Below are positions 1 to 9,938 of a stretch of 64,000 nucleotides of DNA, piece by piece; within the stretch, counting starts at the first letter, position 1, and the number at the start of each line of letters is the position of its first letter. The translations under genes were made by a program, and so were the position numbers. The notes under the pieces were generated by a model, which was not told where the DNA came from, searched no databases, and saw only the letters and a list, made by a program, of their open reading frames with translations. The DNA comes from Petunia secreta (lineage: Eukaryota; Streptophyta; Magnoliopsida; Solanales; Solanaceae): contig JARKIP010000028.1 of assembly GCA_029990175.1 (NCBI GenBank), forward strand, positions 8,372,501-8,436,500. The letters run 5' to 3'.

Positions 1-70
1 GAACACTAGCCCCATTTTGTAGACGGGTTGGGACCGGCCTTCTATCCCGGTGAACAGTGTTCCACTGATT

Positions 71-144
71 AGGCGGGAACAGGATTCGAACCTGCAATCT
101 TCAGGTCATGACCCTGATGAGTTGACCAATTCCTCTACCCCGCA
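71..144 (-). tRNA. trnfM: Mitochondrial-type initiator tRNA-fMet(CAT), probably a degraded copy
   Basis: The reverse complement folds as a cloverleaf. It has a 6-bp acceptor stem after an unpaired first position, a D-arm, a TCAGG/CCTGA anticodon stem with CAT in a 7-base loop, and a T-arm with TTCGAAT. It closely matches plant mitochondrial trnfM from memory. The first anticodon-loop base is G instead of the usual C, and one base of the 3' acceptor strand is altered. These changes and the nuclear surroundings suggest a non-functional copy, but the fold is nearly intact. Edges are uncertain by one or two bases. Confidence 0.8.
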
Positions 145-162
145 TTCTCTTTCTTTGCTGTG

Positions 163-220
163 AAGTGGATGTGGATTCGAACCACACAAGGATTTTCAGT
201 CCAGCTGAGCTACCTGAACC
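163..220 (-). pseudogene. trnF: Deleted mitochondrial tRNA-Phe(GAA) remnant
   Basis: On the minus strand the segment starts GTTCAGGTAGCTCAGCTGG, as in plant mitochondrial trnF, and keeps GGACTGAAAATCC with the GAA anticodon and a T-arm GGTTCGAATCC. About ten bases between the D-loop and the anticodon stem are missing, as are a few bases of the variable loop, so no normal cloverleaf can form. It lies 18 bp from trnfM on the same strand. Confidence 0.7.
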
Positions 221-760
221 ACTTTGAAATAAGTCTCCTTTCTTTATGTAATTTGGCCCGCCCCGGGATTCTAACGATGACTGAAGCCTCTATCTTGAAG
301 GGCCGCGTGACTTTATCTCTTTGAAGAAGGACGAACTCTTCTTTATATACACAATTTGATGTACGAAATTGGAAGAAGAATTGCTGCTTTCAAGCGTGAA
401 CCAGGTCCAGGATTCGGACTAGGAATTGCTATTTTTTCCGATGCAGTTAGCTCTATTCCCTGACCTGAGGGCGGGAACCGTCTTATCTTAGGGTAGGGTT
501 AGCCCCAGGTGGGAAGGGCCGGGGGGTTCGCTTTTTGATAATCAATAAGTAGCGTAGGCTTCGATAGACTTGCAATAGCGATTCTTACCAGCAATCTTAG
601 CGACCTCTATGCAATGCAGCAACTTCGTTGCCTTACGGTGCTACGAGAGATGCTCCGTTTGTTCCTCTACGCTCGCTTACGCTACGAGTAATTTAAAGGA
701 GCAAGCAAGCTAAACTTTGTGCTAAGCAAGCTATATGACTAGCTTACCTAGTTTGGTAAG
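221..760. other. Mitochondrial-type intergenic DNA, no gene seen
   Basis: No open frame or RNA gene could be supported. A GC-rich patch at about 250-310 (GGCCCGCCCCGGGATTC) looks like a tRNA T-arm on the minus strand, but no full tRNA can be folded. The stretch at about 600-670 has CTACGAGAG / CTACGAGTA repeats of the kind found in plant mitochondrial spacers. Confidence 0.5.
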
Positions 761-1407
761 TGTAGACATGCAAAATTTTATGGGATTAAGTCCATGCAAA
801 ATTTTGACTAAGTTCTAAATTCAAGACATATTGACCCAAGTCAACATTTTGGGTTAATAAAGCCGGATTCATTATTTAAGTCAAAATTGCATGACTTAAG
901 TCAAATCCAACTACATTGGGCTAGGTTGGGCCTCTACAAAATGGCCCACCCACATATTTCAAGCCCAAGGGTCCATTAGGATTACTTGGAGGCTACCCTA
1001 AAAGCCTAATCCATGCCTATATAAAGGGGCTACATATTCTCTTTGGAGGCATCTTGAAAATTCCATAACATCTTGGAAGATTCACAAGGAGATCAAGACA
1101 TCGACTACATCGTCTTTCTCAAAGTTCTCTAGCAAGGGTGAAGTGATCAAGAGAAGTTCTTCCTCAAGATCAACCCGAAGTGCTGCCCGACTTTCTCGGA
1201 GATCAAATACATCACGAGGAGGTCCACATCATCCTTCATTCGAGAAACACGCTGCTTCAGCCCTCGAATCAAGGCGAACAACTTGGAGACAAGAATCAGG
1301 GGATACTTGGAGTTGTACTCAAACATTTCTAAAAAAAATGATTTTTTCTCATATTTGTTTTGTGATTGCAGTTATTTATTTTCTATATTCCATTTTTGTC
1401 ACGAACA
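761..1407 (+). repeat. LTR-like segment of a Ty3/gypsy-type retrotransposon
   Basis: The segment starts TGTAGACATG and ends in CA seven bases before a primer-binding-like TGGCACGCCCGGTGGGAC (1414-1431). A TATATAAAGGGG promoter motif lies near 1017, followed by a transcript-leader-like stretch, as in a U3-R-U5 order. No second LTR and no target duplication were found, so only the 5' end of an element is present. The edges are inferred from TG...CA ends and the position of the primer-binding-like site. The flanks on both sides look mitochondrial. Confidence 0.6.
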
Positions 1408-1497
1408 AATTTCTGGCACGCCCGGTGGGACCAACTCTGCCCTTCATCTCTTTCTCTCACAAATCAGATCTGCAGACTCTGGAGCCAACTGCTGTGA

Positions 1498-1748
1498 TGG
1501 CCTCAAGAAAGAGCAACAACATCCCATGCAACAATATCTACGCTGTTGCGTCCGTTGAACGTGATCGCACTGGCCCGATGACACGTAGCATGCTCAGATC
1601 TAGTGGAATCGACAAAGACAAATACTTCATCTCCCTGGAGACGCCTGAGAAGAGCAAATCTTCAACAATGGGGGCAAGATCTCGTGTTCTCTATCCGATG
1701 CGGCTTCTCAATCAGAATCCAACCTTAAAGGTAAACTCCACTCTATGA
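1498..1748 (+). pseudogene. Start of a retrotransposon gag ORF (truncated)
   Basis: An ATG 67 bases after the primer-binding-like site opens a frame of about 83 codons. It contains a GPMTRSM segment resembling the N-terminal part of gag proteins of plant gypsy elements. It stops at 1748, where similarity to a retroelement ends and mitochondrial-type sequence resumes. No capsid, protease or polymerase sequence follows. A longer open frame beginning at 1143 runs through the LTR and leader and is not regarded as the protein start. The family assignment is weak; the position after an LTR and primer site is the main support. Confidence 0.45.
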
Positions 1749-3794
1749 ATCCTATAAGAAGAGAGGTTGCCCGGGACAGGGAGAACCTTTCCGGCAATAC
1801 AGATTCCATATCCAAAATGCTCGGAAGGAACCTTCGATATCCAATCCCACGTGGAACCTGCCTAAGAGCGGTTTTCGAGACAAAAACAGGTCATTCTGTG
1901 GATCCGAGATAGAACTCCGGTCCTGCAACTCCTTCCCTTGATAGCCTTGAGTTGTTGGTTACACCGCACCGGAAAAGTACTCTCTGGGAAATTAGGATCT
2001 TTCTCAGCAGGGACAGTACCAAGGATATCAGGGTTAGATAGCTTTTTTTTCTCTGGCAGTATAAAATCTTTCCAATCAATCGGGAAAGCCTATACCCGAA
2101 AGAGGGAAACCTTCTGTTTGCTTGCCATTGCAATATCGGAAACCGCAGGAAAGAAAGCCCCGTCCGCGTCAATGATACAGCGGGTGATAACTCTTTGACT
2201 CCAGGGATTTTCTCTATTTAAAGTAGGAGATAGCCGGGTATTCCCACAGAGAAGTCTTGCTCTGGCTTGCCCAAAGCGTTGAACATAGAGAATTAAGGTT
2301 GTCTTACATACACACTGGTGGAATTTCATTTTTTTCCGCTTTTTTAAATAGTAAGAGGGGAATTGAGTAAAATATCCTTGTCCGTAGTTCCAGCGGATTC
2401 TCTTTTGTCTTGCAAACCCCTTATTCTGCACTCCCCTATTCTTGAATAGACCGCTATGCACCTTGACTTTTGGCTTTTCGTTCTTTCTGCTGCAGCTGTT
2501 TAGCTATATTCGTCTCCTTTTCTTAGTCCCCATCAGGAAAGAAAGCTCTACAGTGAAAGGCTTCCTTGATTGGTACTACTGGCTTGTCCATCTACTGGGT
2601 GGGACTACTCCGACATATTCGGTGCTACGCCCCTATTATCCCGTCCTCGAGACTGAACTAAGGCACATCCCTTCTTTGCTTAGGGTTTGGTTCGGGTTCA
2701 GCTTCTGCCGCTGCTTCAGCCGGTCAAAATACCAGGCCGGGGCTTCCTCGCATCATACCGTCCTTTCATCGAAAGATGATTCGACGTCGTGATGCAAAGG
2801 CTGACCGGTTCTGCTTTATCTCTCATGGTTTTCGATATCGCGGGTAGTCCACTTATATCGTAAGATAAGTATGGCTACCTTCGAGTCGATCTTTGAAGGA
2901 CAGGATGGAACTTTCCTCCTTGACTTCCGTTTTGGAATATTTTCATCCGGGATTGGAACGACCTATGTTGTAACGGAGGAGAGAAGGTGAACCAGCTTCC
3001 TTTGGTCGCCTCTCCCGTCTGGTCGAGTAGCTTTCGCTCCTTCCTACTTACTTTATTATAATATAAGCTTAAGCTGCTACGTGGCCTATTGGGAGCTTTT
3101 TAGTCATAGTGGGAGCTTTCGGAAATCACTTAGCAGGTCAAGATCATAGGCAGAGGGAAGAACAAGGGAGAAGATCTTATTTAAAAGAAGACGATTCCAA
3201 AAGAAAGTCAAAACGGGGAATAGGATGCCTATACCTAAAAGCACATAAGCTCGCATTCCAAGACTTTGAATGCAAACTAAATCGAAAGCTAATGGAAGGC
3301 TGGAGGACCTGGCCTACTAAACTAAAGGATAGGCGTATGGAGGAGTCGAGTTAGTTAAAGCTGCACGGGACCTATTGCCTCCACATCTCCTTAAGGTAGA
3401 GTAGAGCTTATTCATGAGGATGATTCGTAGTTCTCATAAGAAAAGAGATTCCTTATGCAATTCCCCTTTAAGACTCAATTACATCGAGCAATGTAATCGA
3501 ACCCGGTAATAAGATTTGAACATGGATTCATTCCCATCGACTGGATCTTTCACAGAGACCAAGAACAAGGACCGAGAGTAATAGGGAATTCGGGAGAAAA
3601 AGTATATATACTTTTCGTTACACGCGTACAAAGAACTCGTTGAAACCTCGCTACTGGATTGAGGAAGAGGCAAGAAAGTTGAGCTATACCTCCTTCCTTC
3701 CCTGTGGTTGACTGCTTTTTCTTCCTTTTTCCATACTTCAGGAGGAAGAGATCGCCGGGTTCAACTTCCACTGGTGATGGCGATTCCTTCTTGA
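1749..3794. other. Mitochondrial-type spacer, no recognised gene
   Basis: Several short open frames occur on both strands (for example 2442-2792 plus, 116 codons, rich in hydrophobic residues near its start; and 3109-3354 plus, 81 codons). None shows a domain I recognise, and overlapping frames on the other strand are equally long. The composition resembles plant mitochondrial intergenic DNA. I see no RNA gene, intron or repeat that can be named here. Confidence 0.4.
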
Positions 3795-4544
3795 AAAAGA
3801 GTATATTCAGTTTCATCTTCATATAATAATAATAAGATCGAATCAATTCCTATTCGAAAAGAGGATTTCATCATACCTGGCTTTCCTAACCTTACAACTG
3901 GCACTGAGACTTTACTTTATCAAGCTGGAAATAGGGAACTCCTTTTTGGAACTGCCTTTGATCTTAGGCTCGCAGCTACTAGGTGCCTACCCTTGAACCT
4001 AGCCCTCTTTTGGGGCACAGGCATTGAAAGATGGCAAATCACTCTCAAAGTTCCTACCGATAAGAGAGATCGTAGGAAGGCAGAAGTGGCTAGCTTCGCC
4101 AACTTCATCCATCAGAAGGACGCCTATATTGCTATGAGTGTGGTAAAGGAAATGCGGCAGCGCGATGCACCTATATACACTGTACACGACAACTTTGTAA
4201 GTACAGCTCACCATAGCTGGATGCTCCCTGGTCTTTATACCCTTTCCTTTTCGCGCTTGGACCCTCCACTTAGGGTCATCAACCAGTTCATATACGAAAA
4301 TGTGATTAGTCCGGTCCTTGGTAGGCCCGCCGGCCTGTTTAGTAGGGACACTGGCCCGTCATGGCGCCGCGCCGGTGCTTTTGACCTTGACCGGGTCTTT
4401 TCTAGTACGGACCTGGCGGAGTGCTTACATGAGGGTATACCTGGCACGGTTAACCGGAAATTGATGAAAGATTGGTCTGGAAGGATCCAAAACCTGGTTA
4501 AGGCGTATGAGGCCTATACTGGTGAGGTATGCGGCCCTAACTAG
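3795..4544 (+). pseudogene. C-terminal part of a linear-plasmid phage-type RNA polymerase
   Basis: The last 150 or so codons match the C-terminal region of single-subunit T7-like RNA polymerases carried by linear mitochondrial plasmids. A NFIHQKDAYIA segment is followed by VHDNF, the equivalent of the HDSF box that holds a catalytic aspartate. The palm and fingers core upstream is absent, so the enzyme is a fragment and cannot be active. The frame is open from 3795, but similarity is clear only from about 4050. The apparent start at 3993 is TTG, and no ATG begins the conserved part. The DNA polymerase remnant follows 90 bp downstream on the same strand, matching the usual pairing of these two genes on such plasmids. 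Confidence 0.75.
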
Positions 4545-4633
4545 GATTATGAAATGCATTTCTTAAGGTGGAAAGTCTTCCGGGGCCAGCTTGCCCCTAC
4601 CCTTGAGGGGGCCTCTGATGAGGGGGTGATAAA

Positions 4634-7150
4634 TTGGAGCGTGCACCCATGAAAAATCAAGGAGGATTAAAAACTGGCAGCCGAGTGCTGGACGAGTATT
4701 ATGGGAGGATTGGGGAAGCCGTGCTGCACGTTATAAGTAATAATAAGAATAAGAAAAGGAAGAAGGATAGTAAGGATACTAAGTTGGTCGCTGCGTCCAT
4801 GACTTTCACACCCCCCTCGCCTCTTTTGGGCGAGACTGAGCTACTCAGTCTCGCGGTCGTGGACCTATTATGCCGGTTTGCTTACCCCGCTCTAGCGGGC
4901 GTCGGAAAGTTCACGATTGGCTTTGAGGCGCGGCGACCACCCGCTGTGGATGTTCTAATATTTACCGCGGGCCCCGCTATTCCATTAACCGAAAATGACG
5001 GTAAGCCACTCCCGATGGGTGTAGTCTACCCTAAAATATATCAAGCTATTGTAGATCGTTGCGAAGAGTACAAGAACGCCGAGCTAGTTCGACTCAACAT
5101 ACGAGTCTATATGGGGGAGTCTAGGGCGGAAGGGCCAGCCCCGTCTTTTGATGAGAGAAATGACTTACAACAATCGGCCCTCCGTATCGGCACCCGATTA
5201 ATTAGGGGCGGCCCCACCCCAGCAAGGGCGATCAAACATCATGGGCGTAGCCCCCCCGTCTATATGACAGCGACCAAACCACGTCCCGGGGCGCGGAAAC
5301 CTTTCGTTGTAGCGGACCTCGAGACAGTAATAAGGGATGGGGTTCAAAAGACTTATGCTGCAGGTCTAATGATTGTTCGCCCCGGCGAGCCGGTCAAATA
5401 TAATAAGGTTGAAACCTACTTCAGTGAGGAGTACAGGACCTTAAAAGAATTTGATGAAAGGAGTACTAAGGTACTTAGCGATTTAGTATCCAGGATAAAT
5501 GATATAGCTATCAAGCATAGGTCGTCTATAACCGTCTACTTTCATAACCTTCAGAGATTCGATGGAATTCTCTTGCTAGAGCACCTGGCCGGTAAGTGGC
5601 CGGGCAGGATAAGACCGCTGTCGAGAGGGAATAGGCTTTACGAGCTAAGCCTCTATTCCTAGCGGGGGAGGCTCTTATTCCGCTTCAGAGACTCTATGGC
5701 TCTACTCCTGGGTTCGCTTGATTCACTTTCGCGTAGTCTATGCCCCGAACTTGGGAATAAGGGGTCTATTGATCATGAGAGAGTGACTCTCGAGAATCTT
5801 AGCAGTATGAGAGAGGAGTTGATAGACTATCTGAAGAAGGACGTCCTTCTCCTTGGCGGTGTGATGCAAAGGGCGCAGGAGATATTTTGGGAGGTATACG
5901 AGGTTGACATAGTAAACAAAATTCCCATTTCCTCATTGGCAATGTACCTCTTTCGTATGAAGTTCCACGATCCCGCTAAAGGGCGGATCCACATCCCCAA
6001 CACGAATGAAGAGAGGTTTATAAGGCGTGGCTACTACGGTGGTCATGTGGATGCCTACATACCAATAGGTAAGGACCTATACTACTACGATGTGAACTCA
6101 CTCTATCCCTTTGTAATGGCGGAGCGCCCCATGCCCGCCGGGAAGCCTGTTTGGCGTGAGGATCTGGGTGGCGAGGACTTAGATAGCCTCTTTGGCTTTA
6201 TCGAGGCATATGTGGAGTGCCCCAAGACTATCAAGAAGCCCTTTCTGCCTTATCGATCGCGGGGTGGACCTCTGGGTCTTCCCTACCGGGAGGTTTATAG
6301 GGGTCTACTTTAGCGAGGAGTTAAAGTATGCTAGAACCCTGGGGTACACTGTAGTCCCAACCCAGGGCTACCTCTTTGAGAAGGGCGAAAGAAGCCCATT
6401 TAAAGACTTTGTTAGCTCTCTCTCTGAGAGTAGGCTGAGGGCGCGCGAAGAAGGTAATGAGGCGATAGCCTATGTGTTAAAGATCCTGATGAATGCCCTC
6501 TACGGCAGATTCGGTATTAGCCCAGAAAGCACGACTGCCGAGATCTGCGATAATGCACGCTGGAAAGAATTGATTCACTCCCATGAGGAGTTCCTGCACG
6601 GTGTAGAGCTTAAAGAAAACACCAACCTTGCTACCTACCCTAGCTACACTGGCCCGACCATAGAAAAATGGCGCCCCCTGAGGAACGCTGCGGTCCAGAT
6701 GGCGGCAGCGGCTGCTGCCTACGCTAGGATGCATATGGACCCCATTATCCATAATAATAAGTGTTACTATACCGACACCGACTCTGTTGTGCTTGGTCAT
6801 CCACTCCCTGACGAGCTGGTTTCTCCTTCTGTCTTAGGTAAGTTTAAGCTTGAAGACAAAATAGAGAAAGGTCTATTTTTAGCACCGAAAGCCTATTGGT
6901 ACCAACCTAAAGGGGAGGCCGAGCCTGTAGTCAAGTTCAAGGGTCCCGCTAAAGCTTGGGCCGATACAGACTGGTTTGAGTCCCAGTACGCCGATCCATC
7001 TCGTATAAAAGTAGTAGAGGTGGTAAGTCACTTCCGGGTGGATTGGAACAATCTTACCATCTGGTTTAAAAAGACACCTTACAGGCTCGGGATTACGCCG
7101 GAGTCCAACAGGAAACCAATACGGAAGGACGGTACCTTCAACCAAGAGAA
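4634..7150 (+). pseudogene. Family-B (protein-primed) DNA polymerase of a linear mitochondrial plasmid, broken
   Basis: This encodes a B-type DNA polymerase of the kind that replicates linear mitochondrial plasmids with terminal proteins. Motifs appear in order. ADLET (Exo I, near 5315) and HNLQRFDG (Exo II, near 5555) come first. YLKKD (Exo III, near 5825) is followed by the polymerase motif DVNSLYP (near 6090). KILMNALYG (near 6480) and TDTDS (near 6775) complete the set. The first ATG is at 4649. Two lesions break it: an in-frame TAG at 5660-5662, and a frameshift near 6300 in a GGGG run, after which the frame starting at 6192 continues. Everything 3' of about 7150 belongs to a mitovirus polymerase. 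Not functional. Confidence 0.85.
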
Positions 7151-7169
7151 AGCCTTACATTTACATAGG

Positions 7170-8108
7170 CTTCGGGTCAAGAAATTGAGGAAACTTTCTT
7201 CCTTTGACTTGAAGTCTGCTACGGACTGTTGGCCATTGAGTGTCATATACTCCCTCATGTCTTGTATGTGGGGAAGTACTTTGGCATCATCAATCGTCAA
7301 CAGTACTCTTGGTCTTAACACTTTCCTTTTAACAAAACCTTTTGTTAAAGGGATAAGTGAAGTGGCTTTCTTGACTGGACAGCCTTTGGGTTACTACGGC
7401 TCTTGGTCGCTTTTCGCCCTGTCACACCATTATCTGGTATGGTTGGCAGCGAAGAAGGCCTACCCGCAGAGGGCCACCCCTTTCTATGACTACGCTCTCC
7501 TTGGCGATGATATTCTTATCGCCGATGAGTTGGTAGCCAGAGAGTATAGCCTATTACTGGAAAGACTCGGAGTTACTATTTCTCTGTCAAAATCCATTAT
7601 TTCAGAGAATGGTACTCTCGAGTTCGCGAAGAGGTACTGGACTAAGGACATGCAAAAGGATTTGTCCCCAATATCTCTTCGTGCTTTAACAGGTTGTAGG
7701 TCGACCATTGGTTTGTGCCAGCTGGCTTGTAAATATGGCATCCAAAAGATGTCTGTTTTACAACCCTTAGCAGGTGCAGGCTATCGCGTTCGGTCTCGCT
7801 TGATGTCAATCCAAACAAAGCGATGGGAACGACTGAAAGCGGCTGCTGGCAAACCCCACGGTTCACAGCAACTACCTTTAGAATATTGGTTAGGGAGGGG
7901 AAATCCTCTTAACCCCTATCTTAAAGGGAAGATGGTTGCTTATCTCCGGAAGGAATTAAAACCTAGGGAGATAGAACTCTTTCCAGAAGAGTTGGTCTTT
8001 GAGGGCGAGCGAGAGATCCTGGAACGAATTCACAGCCGTATGGCTGACCGGCGATTACTAGCGATTCCGGCTTCATGCAGGCGAGTTGCAGCCCGCAATC
8101 CGAACTGA
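7170..8108 (+). pseudogene. C-terminal half of a mitovirus RNA-dependent RNA polymerase, fused in frame to the plasmid DNA polymerase
   Basis: Mitoviruses are capsidless RNA replicons of mitochondria that encode only an RdRp. This stretch carries the core motifs in order: DLKSATD (motif A region, from nt 7206), GQPLGYY (motif B region, near 7380) and LLGDD (motif C, near 7500). A KS...NG..EFAK segment follows near 7590-7630. About 300 codons are open up to the TGA at 8106-8108. The half before motif A is not present here. The open frame runs in from the DNA polymerase without a stop, so 6192-8108 would read as a 638-residue chimera; it has no ATG of its own at the junction. It is an old endogenous viral copy and is not expected to be active. 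The change of family lies somewhere in 7120-7200. Confidence 0.85.
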
Positions 8109-9162
8109 GGACGGTTTTTTGGAGTTAGCTCGCCCTAGCAGCGGAATTGAATCAGAAAGCAAGACAGAATAGGCTCTTACTGCTCTAGAAAGAACTTCCC
8201 TTTAATCAGCAGCTATTGATATTAGCTGTGGGACTTCGGTGCCTTAAGCGGAAGAGGGGATTTCTCCCTCTTTCCGGCTGCTACGCCCCTTTCTTATTCT
8301 TTTTTTCCGTCTCTGAAGTGAGTGAAGTCAAGCTAGCGTCAGCAAATCGGGCATAAGCAATACACGTAAATCCCGTCCTTTAGAAAGACGATAGCGATTC
8401 TCTTCCAGTGCTTTAATTAAGAGTTCAAAGAGTAACCTATAAGAAAAGATGGTAGGAATACCCGGAACGTAGCTCTATCTGAAATTACCTCAGCGACTTG
8501 AACTTCCTCTCGGCCGGGCATCTTCTCTCTTGCTTCGCTTGAGTTTCTCACTGTGGACCAATTTCTATCGCTTAACTCGGAACTTCCTTGTTCCTTCTTT
8601 TCATCGGAAACCCATTAGTGCTTTACTTTCTTTATTAGTAGGCTAATAGGGAGGTCTATGAAATGTATACGAAAAGGATGATTCTTTATTCATGTAATTC
8701 CCGCGAGGAAAAGCTTATTAAAAAGGTTCATAGGTGGTCGTTTAACGGCCCACGAATATCTCTTTCTCTATTTCTATTCCTTCTCTTCTCAAAGGGGAGT
8801 ATAAGAAAAAGAAAGTTTAGTCAAGCCGAGAAAGAAAATCTCCTTTTTTCTACAGTAAGGTTTGTTCAAGAATAAGCCCCATTTTAAGCTTGTTTTGTTT
8901 AGTGAGAGCTGGTTCAGTTCAGTGAGTTACTTTCTTGATTAGTTATTGAATTGTCGGCATCACTATATCTTATTCCCCGTATAGGCTCTACTATAGTAAC
9001 GCGAGATGTGATCTCGCCATACCTTACTGTCTGTCTCCTCCTCTCCCTATTAGATATGTTAAAACAATATACGGATTTCCTGGAACGAAATCCCAGATCT
9101 TTCATAGCCTGGAGAGAAAATAGAAAACAACTTAATCTCAGTGGTTCTAGACCTACTTTAAG
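8109..9162. other. Mitochondrial-type spacer between the two mitovirus pieces
   Basis: No recognised gene. Short frames at 8663-8875 and 8951-9166 (plus, about 70 codons each) show no known domain. The second contains a leucine-rich stretch that could be one membrane segment, but it is too short to name. The segment separates two inverted halves of a mitovirus polymerase. Confidence 0.4.
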
Positions 9163-9546
9163 TTAGAGCTCGTGGTTGCTTCGAGTCGAGCAACGGAAAA
9201 AGGCTTTTTTTAGGGATAAAAACCTTCTCTGCCCCGATTCCTTCGACCTAGAAATATAGAAAAAGAGAAGAATAAATTGGAAAGCGGACCAACCCGCTCT
9301 AGGGGGTTTTGTTTGATTGTAAGTACCATCACAATCTAAGCGACGCAAAACTGACATCGCCCAGTCGTGATAAGGCTTCAACAGCCTCTGCTTCACATAG
9401 TTACCTATGATGAACAGTCGTAGCTTACCCGCCCCGGCAGGTGTGGCGGCGACTCCGCTACAGAACACTTCGCCAAACCGAGAAGCTGCATCATCCATAA
9501 CGGGATGCACATTCTCGATATAACGAGAGATGTCACTGTTTAGCAT
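9163..9546 (-). pseudogene. N-terminal half fragment of a mitovirus RNA-dependent RNA polymerase
   Basis: The minus-strand frame of 127 codons contains GKLRLFIIGNYVKQRLLKP and then HDWAM...LRRL.CDGTYNQ. This is the conserved block that precedes motif A in mitovirus RdRps. Similarity fades after the NQTKP segment (near 9300), and the rest of the frame up to the stop is unrelated. The N-terminal third of the protein is also missing. The fragment ends about where the plus-strand piece at 7170-8108 begins, so the two could be parts of one gene separated by an inversion. Not functional. Confidence 0.8.
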
Positions 9547-9780
9547 ACTGGGAGATTCTCTGTAAAGAGCTAAGGAACCCTTTGAGTATGTGCAGCCGTC
9601 ATCAAGTCTTTCTTTCCCGATAACTATCTATAACATCTAATTTCGTTTCCAACCCTGTTCTGAAGCCTTATGCGTACCCCGAGTGCAGATTTGGATGCAT
9701 CTTTCAAGGGGACTGACTTACTCTTTAAAAAAAGCCCTTTCTTTACTTTACTCTATCAAGCATTGGAACTTACCGCGGAT

Positions 9781-9938
9781 ACTGGCTTATCAAATTCTCT
9801 ATCGAGCGATTCAACAAAAGACAGAAAGAAATCCACTATCTCTTTTACGTCAAGCAATACGTGGAGTAAGACCCGATATAGCAGTAAAAGCAAGACGTGT
9901 AGGCGGATCGACTCATCAAGTTCCCAATGAAATAGAAG
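9781..9938 (+). pseudogene. rps7: Plastid-type ribosomal protein S7 fragment
   Basis: The plus-strand frame reads LAYQILYRA, then QQKTERNPLSLLRQAIRG, then KARRVGGSTHQVP, an internal block of plastid rps7 differing at only a few residues from what I recall of the family. Neither the start nor the C-terminal half is present, and both flanks are unrelated. Plastid DNA pieces are common in plant mitochondrial genomes, so this probably arrived by way of the mitochondrion. The interval 9547-9780 to its left shows nothing I recognise. Confidence 0.75.

Noticed and set aside
250..310. A third mitochondrial tRNA
   Set aside because: Only a T-arm-like patch; no D-arm or anticodon arm could be folded around it.
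1143..1748. 201-codon ORF starting before the LTR end
   Set aside because: The first two thirds run through the LTR and primer-site region; only the part from 1498 is likely gag.
2442..2792. Possible small membrane protein in the mitochondrial block
   Set aside because: Hydrophobic start but no recognisable family and equally long frames on the other strand.
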